A stretch of DNA of 64,000 nucleotides from CAVSUR01 sp052143655. GTDB taxonomy: Bacteria > Actinomycetota > Actinomycetes > Streptosporangiales > Streptosporangiaceae. The first letter of the stretch is position 1, and each line of letters opens with the position of its first letter. Below the pieces are notes generated by a model. That model was not told the origin of the DNA and did not search any database. It worked only from the letters and a program-made list of their open reading frames with translations. Positions 24,335-33,198 of this stretch are shown here, one piece after another. The translations under genes and the position numbers were made by a program. Location of the stretch: NCBI GenBank assembly GCA_052143655.1, contig JBKQSL010000045.1, forward strand, positions 1-64,000, written 5' to 3'.

Positions 24335-25591
24335 TCAGGTCCGGTGCGGGCCGACCGGCCGGGCCGCACGGCACAGCCGGGCGTGCCAGGCAGCCGCCGA
24401 CACATCCGTGAGCGAAGCTACCTGGTCGACGATCACTCGCAGCCGCTCCGGGTCGGACTTCGCTGCCGTGAACGCCGGGGCGAACATCAGGTCCAGCGTC
24501 GACGGCGCGCCGGCCAGCACTGCCGCAGCCAGCTCGCCGATGATCTCGCGTTCCCTGGCCTGCACGGCCGCCGCGCCCGCCCTGGTCATGACGTAATGCG
24601 CGGTGACCGCCTTCAGCAGCGCGCACTCCAGCCGCTGCCGGGCCGGCACGGTCAGGATGGCGGCATAACGGGTCAGCGGCGGGCTGCCGCCGGGCCGGGT
24701 GGCCTGCTGCGCCGCCCGGCAGAACCGGCCGATCAGCTCGCTGGTCAGGTTCTTGACCCCGGCGGATGCGGCGGGACCGCCGTCGAAGCCAGCCGGCCAG
24801 CAGTCCAGTTCCATCAGCTCGTCGAACACCGCGCACAGGTCCGCATGGCTGACCGCGCCCGGCATCAGGTAGCTGGCCAGGGCCAGTTCGGCGACCGCGG
24901 CGCGCTCAGCCGGGTCGCGCAGCTGCTCCAGCCTGATCAGCTGCGAGTGCAGCCCGTCCTCCAGGTCGTGCACCGAGTAGGCCACGTCGTCAGCCCAGTC
25001 CATCACCTGGGCTTCCAGGCATGGCCGCTGGTCCGGGACGCCCTCCCGGATCCAGCCGAAGACCGCGGCGTCGTCGGCGTAGGCGCCGTACTTGGCCGGG
25101 CCGCGGCCGGCCGGGGCCAGCCACGGGTACTTGAGGGTAGCGTCCAGCGAGGCCCGGGTCAGGTTCAGCCCCGCGGCCGGGACTTTCGCCTCCAGCCGGG
25201 TCAGCAGGCGCAGGCTCTGGGCGTTCCCCTCGAACCCGCCGCAGCTCGCGGCCAGCTCGGCGAGGGCGTTCTCGCCATTGTGGCCGAAAGGAGGATGGCC
25301 CAGGTCATGGGCCAGGCACGCGGTGTCGACCAGGTCGGGGTCGCAGCCGAGCGCGGCGCCGAGCTCGCGCCCGATCTGCGCGCATTCCAGCGAGTGGGTG
25401 AGCCGGGTGCGGATGAAGTCCGCCGAGCCGACCTCGACTACCTGGGTCTTGGCCGCCAGCCGGCGCAGCGCCGCGCTGTGCAGCACCCGGGCGCGGTCCC
25501 GCTCGAAGGGACCGCGCCCGGGAATGCGCGCGTGCTTGGGCGGCTCGGCCGCCCAGCGGGCCGTCGCGTGGCCGTCGTACCCGGCGGTCAC
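24335..25591 (-). CDS. dgt: Deoxyguanosinetriphosphate triphosphohydrolase-like protein
   Basis: 418 residues from GTG 25591. The HD metal-site motifs are in order: LTHSLECAQIG (His 66) and LAHDLGHPPFGHNGENAL (His 95, Asp 96), with a later DWADDVAYSVHDLEDG. It hydrolyses dGTP to deoxyguanosine and triphosphate and helps control dNTP pools. In Streptomyces and Mycobacterium dgt sits close to dnaG, as here. The gene is followed by the flavoprotein on the same strand. Confidence 0.9.
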   Translation of the reverse strand: MTAGYDGHATARWAAEPPKHARIPGRGPFERDRARVLHSAALRRLAAKTQVVEVGSADFIRTRLTHSLECAQIGRELGAALGCDPDLVDTACLAHDLGHPPFGHNGENALAELAASCGGFEGNAQSLRLLTRLEAKVPAAGLNLTRASLDATLKYPWLAPAGRGPAKYGAYADDAAVFGWIREGVPDQRPCLEAQVMDWADDVAYSVHDLEDGLHSQLIRLEQLRDPAERAAVAELALASYLMPGAVSHADLCAVFDELMELDCWPAGFDGGPAASAGVKNLTSELIGRFCRAAQQATRPGGSPPLTRYAAILTVPARQRLECALLKAVTAHYVMTRAGAAAVQAREREIIGELAAAVLAGAPSTLDLMFAPAFTAAKSDPERLRVIVDQVASLTDVSAAAWHARLCRAARPVGPHRT

Positions 25592-25675
25592 CGGCGGCTC
25601 GCGTGAGCGTGCCGCGGCAGCCAGGTACTGACGCTGGTCAGCACCCGGCCCGTCCGCGCACGCTCACCGGGATCG

Positions 25676-28366
25676 TCACCGGCTGTCGCTGCCCCCTCCG
25701 GCGGATTCCAGGACGGCGGCCCGGCCGGCCTCCAGCCGGGCGACCGGCACCCGGAACGGCGAGCAGGACACGTAGTTCAGCCCGGCGTTGTGGAAGAAGT
25801 GCACCGACTCGGGGTCGCCGCCGTGCTCGCCGCACACCCCGATCTTCAGGTCGGGCCGGGTGGCCCGGCCCTCTTCGACCGCGATCTTGACCATCCGGCC
25901 GATGCCGTCGGCGTCCAGCGTCTCGAACGGCGACACGCCGAACACGCCGAGGTCGATGTACCGGCTGAAGAACGCGCCCTCGACGTCGTCGCGGGAGAAG
26001 CCCCAGCCCATCTGGGTCAGGTCGTTGGTGCCGAAGGAGAAGAACTGAGCGGCCTGGGCGATCTGGCCCGCGGTCATCGCTGCCCGCGGCACCTCGATCA
26101 TCGTGCCGATCAGCGTGTGCACCTCGTTCCCGCTCTCGGCCCACACCTCCGCCAGGACCTTCTCGATCTCCTCGCGGGTTGCCTCAAGCTCCTGCACCGC
26201 GCCGACCAGCGGAACCATGATCTCCGGGTGCGGGTCGCCGCCGGCCTTGACCCGGTCCGCGGCGGCGTGCGCGATCGCCCGCACCTGCATCGCGAACAGG
26301 CCGGGGATGACCAGGCCGAGGCGGACGCCGCGCAGGCCGAGCATCGGGTTCTGCTCGTGCAGCCGCCGGACCGCCTCCAGCAGCTTGCGGTCGGTCTCGG
26401 TGGCGCTGTCGCCGGCCAGCGCGACCTTCACGGACAGCTCGGTCAGGTCGGGCAGGAACTCGTGCAGCGGCGGGTCGATCAGCCGGATGGTGACCGGCAG
26501 GCCGTCCATTGCCTCGAAGATCTCCACGAAGTCGCCGCGCTGCAGCGGCTCGAGCGCGTCCAGGGCCGCCTGCCGCTCGGCGTCGTCGGTGGCCAGGATC
26601 AGCCGCTCGACCAGCTGCCGCCGCTCGCCGAGGAACATGTGCTCAGTGCGGGTCAGGCCGATGCCCTCGGCGCCGAACCGGACCGCGCGGGCGGAATCCT
26701 CGCCGGTGTCGGAGTTGGCCCGCACGCCGAGCCGCCGCCGCTCGTCCGCGTGCCGCATCAGCGCGTCCACGGCGACAACCAGCTCATCGGCGTCGTCGCT
26801 GAGCCCGCTCTCGAAGTACTCCACCACCGGGGAGGGCACCACCGGCACCTCGCCGAGGTACACCTCACCGGAGGTGCCGTCGAGAGAGATCACGTCGCCC
26901 TCGCTGACGGTCACCCCGCGGGGCGTGCTGAACTTGCGGCCGACCAGGTCGACCTCCAGCTCGTCGGCGCCGCAGACGCAGGTCTTGCCCATGCCGCGGG
27001 CGACGACGGCCGCGTGGCTGGTCTTGCCGCCGCGACTGGTGAGGATGCCGCGGGCGGCGATCATGCCGTGCAGGTCGTCCGGGTTGGTCTCGCGCCGGAC
27101 CAGGATGACGTTCTCGCCCGCCTCGGCCCGCTCGACCGCCCGGCCGGAGTCGAAGACGGCCTTGCCGACGGCCGCGCCGGGCGAGGCGCTGACCGCCTTG
27201 GTGATCCGCTCGGCGCCGTGCCGGGTGTCGAACCTCGGGAACATCAGCTGCGCGAGCTGGCTGCCGGTCACCCGGGTCAGCGCCTCGTCCATGTCGATCA
27301 GGCCCTGCTCGACCAGCTGCATGGCGATCCGGAACGCGGCGCCCGCGGTGCGCTTGCCCACCCGGGTCTGCAGCATCCACAGCTTGCCGCGCTCGATCGT
27401 GAACTCGATGTCGCACAGGTCCTTGTAGTGGTTCTCCAGCGTGTTCATGATGTCCATGAGCTGGCGGTAGGACTTGGCGTCGATCTGCTCAAGGTCCTGC
27501 AGCGGGACGGTGTTGCGGATGCCGGCCACGACGTCCTCGCCCTGCGCGTTCTCCAGGTAGTCGCCGTACACGCCCGGCTGGCCGCTGCCCGGGTCCCGGG
27601 TGAACGCCACGCCGGTGCCGGAGTCCGCGCCGAGGTTGCCGAAGACCATGGCCACGATGTTGACCGCGGTGCCGAGGTCGGTGGGGATGCGCTCCTGGCG
27701 CCGGTACAGGATGGCGCGGTCGGCGTTCCAGGAGTTGAACACCGCCTCGACGGCCATGTCCATCTGCTCGCGCGGGTCCTGCGGGAAGTCCCGGCCGGTC
27801 TTGTCCTTGATGATGCCCTTGAAGGTCCCGACCAGGCTGCGCATGTCGTCGGCATCCAGGTCAAGGTCGTTCTTGGTGCCCTTGGCGTCCTTGGCGCGGT
27901 CGAGGGCGTGCTCGAACGCCTCACCCTCGATGTCCAGGACGGTCTTGCCGAACATCTGCAGCAGCCGCCGGTAGGCGTCCCAGGCGAACCGCTCGTTGCT
28001 GGCCTGCTTGGCCAGGCCCTGCACCGACTGGTCGGACAGGCCGATGTTCAGGACCGTCTCCATCATGCCCGGCATCGAGAACTTGGCCCCGGACCGGACG
28101 CTGACCAGCAGCGGGTCCTCGTGGTCACCAAGGCGCTTGGCCATCTTCTCCTCAAGCTGGGCGAGGTGCTCGCTGACCTCCTCGGCCAGGCCCGCGGGCA
28201 CCGACCCCTGCTCCAGGTAATGGCGGCACGCCTCGGTGGTGATGATGAACCCCGGTGGAACCGGCAGGCCCAGGTTCGTCATCTCGGCCAGGTTGGCGCC
28301 CTTGCCACCCAGCAGGTCCTTGAGGTCCTTGTTACCCTCAGTGAAGTCATAGACAAGCTTCGGCAC
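25676..28366 (-). CDS. ppdK: Pyruvate, phosphate dikinase
   Basis: 896 residues, full length for the family, from GTG 28366 behind GGGAG. The N-terminal ATP-grasp domain has GGKGANLAEM and ends before the swivelling phosphohistidine domain, with GGKTSHAAVVARGMG (catalytic His about residue 451). The C-terminal PEP/pyruvate barrel ends with GVCGEHGGDP (Cys about 845). It interconverts pyruvate, ATP and phosphate with PEP, AMP and pyrophosphate. It is transcribed in the same direction as dgt. Confidence 0.97.
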   Translation of the reverse strand: MPKLVYDFTEGNKDLKDLLGGKGANLAEMTNLGLPVPPGFIITTEACRHYLEQGSVPAGLAEEVSEHLAQLEEKMAKRLGDHEDPLLVSVRSGAKFSMPGMMETVLNIGLSDQSVQGLAKQASNERFAWDAYRRLLQMFGKTVLDIEGEAFEHALDRAKDAKGTKNDLDLDADDMRSLVGTFKGIIKDKTGRDFPQDPREQMDMAVEAVFNSWNADRAILYRRQERIPTDLGTAVNIVAMVFGNLGADSGTGVAFTRDPGSGQPGVYGDYLENAQGEDVVAGIRNTVPLQDLEQIDAKSYRQLMDIMNTLENHYKDLCDIEFTIERGKLWMLQTRVGKRTAGAAFRIAMQLVEQGLIDMDEALTRVTGSQLAQLMFPRFDTRHGAERITKAVSASPGAAVGKAVFDSGRAVERAEAGENVILVRRETNPDDLHGMIAARGILTSRGGKTSHAAVVARGMGKTCVCGADELEVDLVGRKFSTPRGVTVSEGDVISLDGTSGEVYLGEVPVVPSPVVEYFESGLSDDADELVVAVDALMRHADERRRLGVRANSDTGEDSARAVRFGAEGIGLTRTEHMFLGERRQLVERLILATDDAERQAALDALEPLQRGDFVEIFEAMDGLPVTIRLIDPPLHEFLPDLTELSVKVALAGDSATETDRKLLEAVRRLHEQNPMLGLRGVRLGLVIPGLFAMQVRAIAHAAADRVKAGGDPHPEIMVPLVGAVQELEATREEIEKVLAEVWAESGNEVHTLIGTMIEVPRAAMTAGQIAQAAQFFSFGTNDLTQMGWGFSRDDVEGAFFSRYIDLGVFGVSPFETLDADGIGRMVKIAVEEGRATRPDLKIGVCGEHGGDPESVHFFHNAGLNYVSCSPFRVPVARLEAGRAAVLESAGGGSDSR

Positions 28367-28516
28367 TGCGTGATCTCCCTCGGGGATGCTGCCAGCCGGG
28401 CGCAGGCCCGGACGCCCGCCGGCTCTGTGGACGAAGATGGCATGGTCAGTACGGCCTTTCGGCCTTGCTCCGACTCTACCGAGTGTGCCCGGCCCTACGC
28501 TGCCCCTGTGCGCAGC

Positions 28517-28560
28517 TAATTAGCCCTTCGCCCGCCGGTAATTAGCCCTTCGCCCGCCGG
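28517..28560. repeat. Perfect 22-bp tandem duplication
   Basis: A 22-base unit beginning TAATTAGCCCTTCG is present twice without mismatch (28517-28538, 28539-28560). It lies in the region between ppdK and the divergent NAD-binding gene. Perfect identity suggests a recent slippage event. Confidence 0.85.
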
Positions 28561-28646
28561 CAGCCGACCGGAATTCCCTGGCTCGCGGAGCAGCGAACCG
28601 GCGGCGGGAGACTCCCCGTGTCAGGGGCGTCGGCGACAATGGCGGG

Positions 28647-29510
28647 ATGAAGATCTCCAGCTCCGCGATGATCGGCCTGCTGCATCCGGGCGAGATGGGG
28701 GCGGCGGTCGGGCGGTGCCTGGCCGACCGCGGGCACCGGGTGCTGTGGGCATCGCAGGGCCGCGGGCCGGATACCGCCCTGCGTGCCGCGGCGGCCGGGC
28801 TGACCGACGTGTCCAGCCCGGCCAAGATCGCGGCGCAGGCGGACGTGATCCTCGCGGTCTGCCCGCCGCACGCCGCGCTGGACATGGCCTGGGCCGTTCA
28901 GGGGTTCGGCGGGATCTATGTCGACGCCAACGCGATCTCCCCGGACACCGCGCGGGAGGTCGCCAGGCTGATCGCCGGCGGCGGCGGCCGCTACGTCGAC
29001 GGGGGCATCATCGGCCCGCCGCCGCGGGCGCTGGGCAGCACCCGGCTCTACTTGTCCGGCGAGCACGCCGAGGCGGTGCGCACCCTGTTCGACAGGACGC
29101 CGCTGGACGCCAGGATCGCCGGCCCCGGGACGGTCGCCGCGTCCGCTGTGAAGATGGCCTACGCCGCGTGGACCAAGGGCACGGCGGCACTGCTGCTGGC
29201 GGCCAGGGCGCTGGGGCGGGCCGAGCAGGTCGAGCAGACGCTGCTGGCGGAGTGGGCGCTGTCGCAGCCGGGCCTGGCCGCCGAGTGCGGGCAGGCGGCG
29301 CGGTCGGCGGCTGCCAAGGGGTGGCGGTGGACCGCGGAGATGGAGGAGATCGCCGCGGCGATGGCCGGGGCTGGGCTGCCCGACGGGTTCCACCAGGCCG
29401 CGGCGGAGATCTTCCGCCGCGCACCGCGGGCCGAGCCGGGCCAGCCCGCGGCCGAGCCGCTGACGGCCGTGCTCGCCGCGCTGGCCGGGCCAGTGCCGAC
29501 GGCCGGCTAG
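28647..29510 (+). CDS. NAD(P)-dependent oxidoreductase (6-phosphogluconate dehydrogenase-like, DUF1932)
   Basis: 287 residues. The N-terminal Rossmann fold begins with IGLLHPGEMGAAVG and contains VILAVCPPHAA and DANAISP. The C-terminal helical part (DGGIIGPPP, VAASAVKMAYAAWTKGTAAL) matches the DUF1932 domain that follows the 6PGDH-like NAD-binding domain in many actinomycete enzymes. It probably acts on a beta-hydroxyacid type substrate, which is not known. It is convergent with the SDR gene, the two stops overlapping by a few bases near 29507. Confidence 0.85.
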   Translation: MKISSSAMIGLLHPGEMGAAVGRCLADRGHRVLWASQGRGPDTALRAAAAGLTDVSSPAKIAAQADVILAVCPPHAALDMAWAVQGFGGIYVDANAISPDTAREVARLIAGGGGRYVDGGIIGPPPRALGSTRLYLSGEHAEAVRTLFDRTPLDARIAGPGTVAASAVKMAYAAWTKGTAALLLAARALGRAEQVEQTLLAEWALSQPGLAAECGQAARSAAAKGWRWTAEMEEIAAAMAGAGLPDGFHQAAAEIFRRAPRAEPGQPAAEPLTAVLAALAGPVPTAG

Positions 29511-30322
29511 CTGCCGTCCCGTGCCTGCCGCGAGGCGGCTCTGCGGCGCGACCGGAAGTCGGCCAGCCAGCGGTCGAACTCGGCGGCGACAATCCGCTCC
29601 CCGGTCAGCCCGTCGGCGTGCTTCGAGGCCAGGAACACCGCGGGCGGCCCCATGATCTCCGCGGGCAGTAGCCGGGCCACGACATCGGCGGGCATGCCGT
29701 CGGGAATCATCCCGGTCGCCGTGGCGCCGCCGGGCAGCAGGATGTTCACGCCGATCCCGAACGGCCGCAGGTCCTCGGTCATGATCAGGCTCAGCGACTC
29801 GGCTCCGGCGCGGGACGGCCCGTAGGGCACGAAGCCGGCCCGGCGCATCGTCTCGTGGCTCATCGAGACGTTGATGAACCGGCCGTGCCGCTGCTGGGCG
29901 AACCTGCGGGCGAACGCCCGGGCGACGAGGAAGTAGCCGGTCAGGTTGGTGGCGATGACGTCGGTGAAGCCTGCTGGGCCGACGTCGAAGAACGGCTGCG
30001 GCTGGGTCAGGAACCGCGGGTTCACCGTGCGCATGCCGATGCCGGCGTTGTTGACCACCAGGTCGATCTCGCCGAGCCGGGCGTACGCGGCGGCCGCGGC
30101 CTCCTCGACCGACTCCGGGTCGCGCACGTCCACCGGCAGCGGCTCGGCCTCCAGGCCGCTGGCCCGGTGCAGCGCGGTTACCTCGGTCAGCCGCGGCGTC
30201 GGCCGCGCCGCGATGGCCACGGCCGCCCCGGCCCGCATCAGCGCGATCGCGATGGCAGCGCCGATGCCGCTGGTCGCGCCGGTGACTACAGCCCGGACTC
30301 CGGAAAGCTCCTGCTCCTGCAC
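29507..30322 (-). CDS. Short-chain dehydrogenase/reductase with Arg in place of the active-site Lys
   Basis: 271 residues. The cofactor motif TGATSGIGAA, the NNAG motif (VVNNAGIGM) and the catalytic Ser (NVSMS) are present. At the active site the sequence is VPYGPSRAGAE, so the usual Y-x-x-x-K reads Y-x-x-x-R. A neighbouring C-terminal loop has a PGG motif. Lys normally lowers the Tyr pKa and holds the nicotinamide ribose, so activity may be altered. Substrate unknown. It is transcribed away from glyS, which lies downstream on the same strand. Confidence 0.85.
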   Translation of the reverse strand: MQEQELSGVRAVVTGATSGIGAAIAIALMRAGAAVAIAARPTPRLTEVTALHRASGLEAEPLPVDVRDPESVEEAAAAAYARLGEIDLVVNNAGIGMRTVNPRFLTQPQPFFDVGPAGFTDVIATNLTGYFLVARAFARRFAQQRHGRFINVSMSHETMRRAGFVPYGPSRAGAESLSLIMTEDLRPFGIGVNILLPGGATATGMIPDGMPADVVARLLPAEIMGPPAVFLASKHADGLTGERIVAAEFDRWLADFRSRRRAASRQARDGS

Positions 30323-30398
30323 CAGGCCACTCTAGCCGCGGCGGCCGCAGGCCTGCGGCCGCCCGCACCGACGCAGGGCGGCCGCCCCGGGCCCTGCG

Positions 30399-31805
30399 TC
30401 AGCAGCCGGCCAGGCGCTGCTCCAGGTAGCCCGCCAGCGCGTCGAGGCCGACCCGCTCCTGGCGCATCGTGTCCCGCTCCCGGACCGTGACCGCCTGGTC
30501 GTCCAGGGTCTCGAAGTCCACGGTCACGCAGTACGGGGTGCCGATCTCGTCCTGGCGGCGGTAGCGGCGGCCGATAGCGCTGGCGTCGTCGAAGTCGGTA
30601 TTCCACCGCTTGCGCAGCCTGGCGGCGACGTCCCGGGCCTTCGGCGACAGGTCGGCGTGCCGGGACAGCGGCAGCACCGCGACCTTGACCGGCGCGAGCC
30701 GGTGATCGAGCCGCAGCACGGTCCGCTTCTCCAGGTTGCCCTTGGCATCCGGCGCCTGGTCCTCGGTGTAGGAGTCCAGCAGGAACATCAGCATCGACCG
30801 GTCCACCCCGGCGGCCGGCTCGACCACATACGGCACGAACCGGCTGCCCGACTCGGCGTCCAGGTAGGACATGTCCTGGCCGGAGGCCTTGGCGTGGGTG
30901 GTCAGGTCGTAGTCGGCCCGGTTGGCGATGCCCTCCAGCTCGCCCCACTCACTGCCGGGGAAGCCGTAGCGGTACTCGATGTCCACCGTGCGCTTGGAGT
31001 AGTGCGACAGCTTCTCCTTCGGGTGCTCGTACCGCCGCAGGTTCTCCTTGGTGACGCCGAGATCGAGGTACCACGCCTCGCGGGTCTCGATCCACCGCTC
31101 GTGCCATTCCTCGTCGGTGCCGGGCTCGACGAAGAACTCCATCTCCATCTGCTCGAACTCGCGGGTGCGGAAGATGAAGTTACCGGGCGTGATCTCGTTG
31201 CGGAACGACTTGCCGACCTGCCCGATGCCGAACGGCACCTTCTTGCGCGAGGCCTGCAGCACGTTGCGGAAGTTGATGAAGATTCCCTGCGCGGTTTCCG
31301 GCCGCAGGTAGGCCAGGCCAGACTCCCCGCCCGCCTCCCCGTCCCGCTGCACTGCGCCCAGGTAGGTGCGCAGCAGCCCGCTGAACATCCGCGGCTCGGT
31401 GAACGCGCCCTTGGTGCCGCAGTTCGGGCAGGCGATCTGGGCCAGCCCGTCCTCCGGCGGGTGCCCGTGCTTTTCCTCGTAAGCCTCGATCAGGTGGTCG
31501 GCGCGGAACCGGCGGTGGCACGACTGGCACTCGGTCAGCGGGTCGACGAACTGGGTGACGTGCCCGCTGGCCTGCCACACCTCGGTGGCGAGGATCACGC
31601 TGGAGTCCAGGCCGACGATGTCGTCGCGCTCATGCACCATAGACTTCCACCACTGGCGCTTGACGTTGTTCTTGATCTCGACACCCAGCGGGCCGTAATC
31701 CCATGCCGCGCGCAGCCCGCCGTAGATGTCGCTGGACGGAAACACGATCCCGCGGCGCTTGCACAGGCTGACGAGGGTATCCATGCGGTCATTGCGGCGT
31801 GCCAT
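30399..31805 (-). CDS. glyS: Glycine-tRNA ligase (class II, alpha2 type)
   Basis: 468 residues. Class II motifs are present: motif 1 near RRGIVFPSSDIYGG, motif 2 with FRNEITPGNFIFRTREFEQ, and motif 3 region ending AAGVDRSMLMFLL. A zinc-binding insertion has Cys pairs (CQSCHRRF, CPNCGTKG). The C-terminal anticodon-binding domain begins near LAPVKVAVLPL. It charges tRNA-Gly. The ATG at 31805 follows GGAGA. The gene keeps its place between uppS/recO and ppdK, as in related actinobacteria. Confidence 0.97.
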   Translation of the reverse strand: MARRNDRMDTLVSLCKRRGIVFPSSDIYGGLRAAWDYGPLGVEIKNNVKRQWWKSMVHERDDIVGLDSSVILATEVWQASGHVTQFVDPLTECQSCHRRFRADHLIEAYEEKHGHPPEDGLAQIACPNCGTKGAFTEPRMFSGLLRTYLGAVQRDGEAGGESGLAYLRPETAQGIFINFRNVLQASRKKVPFGIGQVGKSFRNEITPGNFIFRTREFEQMEMEFFVEPGTDEEWHERWIETREAWYLDLGVTKENLRRYEHPKEKLSHYSKRTVDIEYRYGFPGSEWGELEGIANRADYDLTTHAKASGQDMSYLDAESGSRFVPYVVEPAAGVDRSMLMFLLDSYTEDQAPDAKGNLEKRTVLRLDHRLAPVKVAVLPLSRHADLSPKARDVAARLRKRWNTDFDDASAIGRRYRRQDEIGTPYCVTVDFETLDDQAVTVRERDTMRQERVGLDALAGYLEQRLAGC

Positions 31806-31912
31806 CGGCGGTCTCCATCCGGCTGGCGGTCGGCGGCTTGCGGACGTGCGCCCGGCCTGCGGTGCGCGGAACTGCGAGCGCTCCCACTACGCTGCACGGA
31901 GAAAGGCGCATA

Positions 31913-31942
31913 ATAATACTGCGCCGCAACTCACGTGCGAAA
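31913..31942 (-). promoter_or_regulatory. Possible glyS promoter
   Basis: On the minus strand, TATTAT (31913-31918) is preceded by TTTCGC (31937-31942) at 18-base spacing, within an AT-rich patch about 110 bases before the glyS start. The -10 is good and the -35 weak. Confidence 0.35.
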
Positions 31943-32065
31943 GCAGGGTCAATGGGTGCGGTGCTCCCCAAGCCTAGCGGCGATCACGACTGGCTGAGCG
32001 GCTAGTGTTGTGCGTGACCTGGGAGTAAACGGGCCGGTCAGCGGCCGGCCGGAGGGACATCACGG

Positions 32066-32494
32066 ATGAGCCGCACGAACCGCCCGGCCAGGCCGGCCCG
32101 GTCAGCGGGGACGGCCCAGCCAGCCCGCGGTGCCCGGCCGTCCGGACCACGGCCAGCCGGAGCGCGGCAGCGCCGGCCGGTACCACCGGGCACGTCGCTG
32201 TACACGCCGGATGCGGCGCCGGGCCGGCGGTCGGTCGAGCGGCGCAGCGCGGCCATCCTGGTGTACCTGCACCAGCTGCCTGGGTGGGTGTTCCCGGTGG
32301 TGACGGCGGTGCTGCTGGTGGCGGGCCTGGCCGTGCGCGGCCCGGTCGGCGCCGTCCTGCTGTGCCTGCTCGCCGCCGTGCTCTCGCTGCTCGCCTACGT
32401 GTCGTGGCCGCGGCTGGCCGCCCTGGGCCGGGCCGGCCGGGTCGCGGCGATCGCCGTCATGCTGGCGCTGGCCGCCTGGCAGGCGACCCGCTGA
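32066..32494 (+). CDS. Small membrane protein, DUF6703-like
   Basis: 142 residues. A basic, Pro/Ala-rich N-terminus of about 60 residues precedes three hydrophobic segments (FPVVTAVLLVAGLAV; VGAVLLCLLAAVLSLLAYV; VAAIAVMLALAAWQA). The conserved-looking motif ILVYLHQLPGWVFP between them fits a family found next to glyS in actinobacteria. Role unknown. It reads away from glyS. Confidence 0.65.
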   Translation: MSRTNRPARPARSAGTAQPARGARPSGPRPAGARQRRPVPPGTSLYTPDAAPGRRSVERRSAAILVYLHQLPGWVFPVVTAVLLVAGLAVRGPVGAVLLCLLAAVLSLLAYVSWPRLAALGRAGRVAAIAVMLALAAWQATR

Positions 32495-32498
32495 CGCC

Positions 32499-32723
32499 GT
32501 GCAGTTCCGGCTGGAGGTCCGGCTGACGGCCGCCGACGTCGGCCGCCGCGTGGTGATCCGCTGGCGCCGCCCCGGGCCGGACGGCGACGAGATCGCTGAC
32601 GTCATCGGCCTGCTGGAAGCCGCGGACCAGGAGTTCTTCACGGTGCGCAGCGCGCGCCGCGGCCTGATCGTCGTCCCGCGCGAGCGCGCCCTGGCCGGGA
32701 AGGTCATTCCCCCGCCCCGCTGA
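32499..32723 (+). CDS. Small SH3-like beta protein
   Basis: 74 residues from GTG 32499, four bases after the previous stop. The sequence RLTAADVGRRVVIRWRRP and EFFTVRSARRGLIVVPRER resembles the small SH3-like domain fused to N-acetyltransferases such as Rv0428c, but here it stands alone. The close spacing suggests co-transcription with the upstream membrane protein. Confidence 0.55.
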   Translation: MQFRLEVRLTAADVGRRVVIRWRRPGPDGDEIADVIGLLEAADQEFFTVRSARRGLIVVPRERALAGKVIPPPR

Positions 32724-32767
32724 GCCCACGTCAGCCGCGGCCGGCCGCGGCCCTCGCCGTTCATGAG

Positions 32768-32809
32768 CGTGGAGTTTTCGCCGCGGTCTTCCGCAGGAAA
32801 AACTCCACG
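32768..32809. terminator. Bidirectional hairpin between convergent genes
   Basis: CGTGGAGTTTT (32768-32778) pairs with AAAACTCCACG (32799-32809) around 20 bases. It lies between the rightward gene ending at 32723 and the leftward gene ending at 32827, so it can end transcription from both sides. The GTGGAGTTTT/AAAACTCCAC core is reminiscent of a repeat common in actinobacterial intergenic regions. Confidence 0.7.
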
Positions 32810-32826
32810 ATCACCTCGCCGGGGGC

Positions 32827-33192
32827 TTAGACGACCGGGCCGGGCCGACCATCCCGGACAGCCGGGCCAAGGGTCGTGTGCTGCTGGATCGCAAGCTCGA
32901 CCGCGTTCGGGTCGTCCGGGGTGAGGAACGGGCGCACCGACCGGCCCAGGTCCAGGATCAGCGCGGTCCGCTTGCCCTGCCGGGCCAGGTCCAGGCTGGC
33001 CCAGTACCGCGGGTTCGAGGTGCCCCAGATCCGGCCGCGGCCGCGCATCGAGCTCAGCTCGACCAGGCGCACCGACCGGATCGAGGAGTACTTGATGTGC
33101 TTGCTGCCCCAGGGAAAGTAGTAGCCGCGGACCACGATCTCGGTCGGCGTGCAGGTTATCCAGCGGTCGGAGTAGTCGTTCTCGTTTTCCAT
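32827..33192 (-). CDS. Bacterial PH-like domain protein
   Basis: 121 residues, mainly beta strands (WITCTPTEIVVRGYYFPWG, KYSSIRSVRLVELSSM, TALILDLGRSVRPFL) ending with a helix (NAVELAIQQH). This strand order matches small bPH_2-like proteins. No signal peptide or membrane segment. It lies six bases downstream of uppS on the same strand and is probably co-transcribed with it. Confidence 0.6.
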   Translation of the reverse strand: MENENDYSDRWITCTPTEIVVRGYYFPWGSKHIKYSSIRSVRLVELSSMRGRGRIWGTSNPRYWASLDLARQGKRTALILDLGRSVRPFLTPDDPNAVELAIQQHTTLGPAVRDGRPGPVV

Positions 33193-33198
33193 GGCCAG

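Noticed and set aside
21524..28519. Very long open frames opposite the AbiEi-like, flavoprotein, dgt and ppdK genes
   Set aside because: They are antisense shadows caused by high GC codon use; the conserved proteins lie on the other strand.
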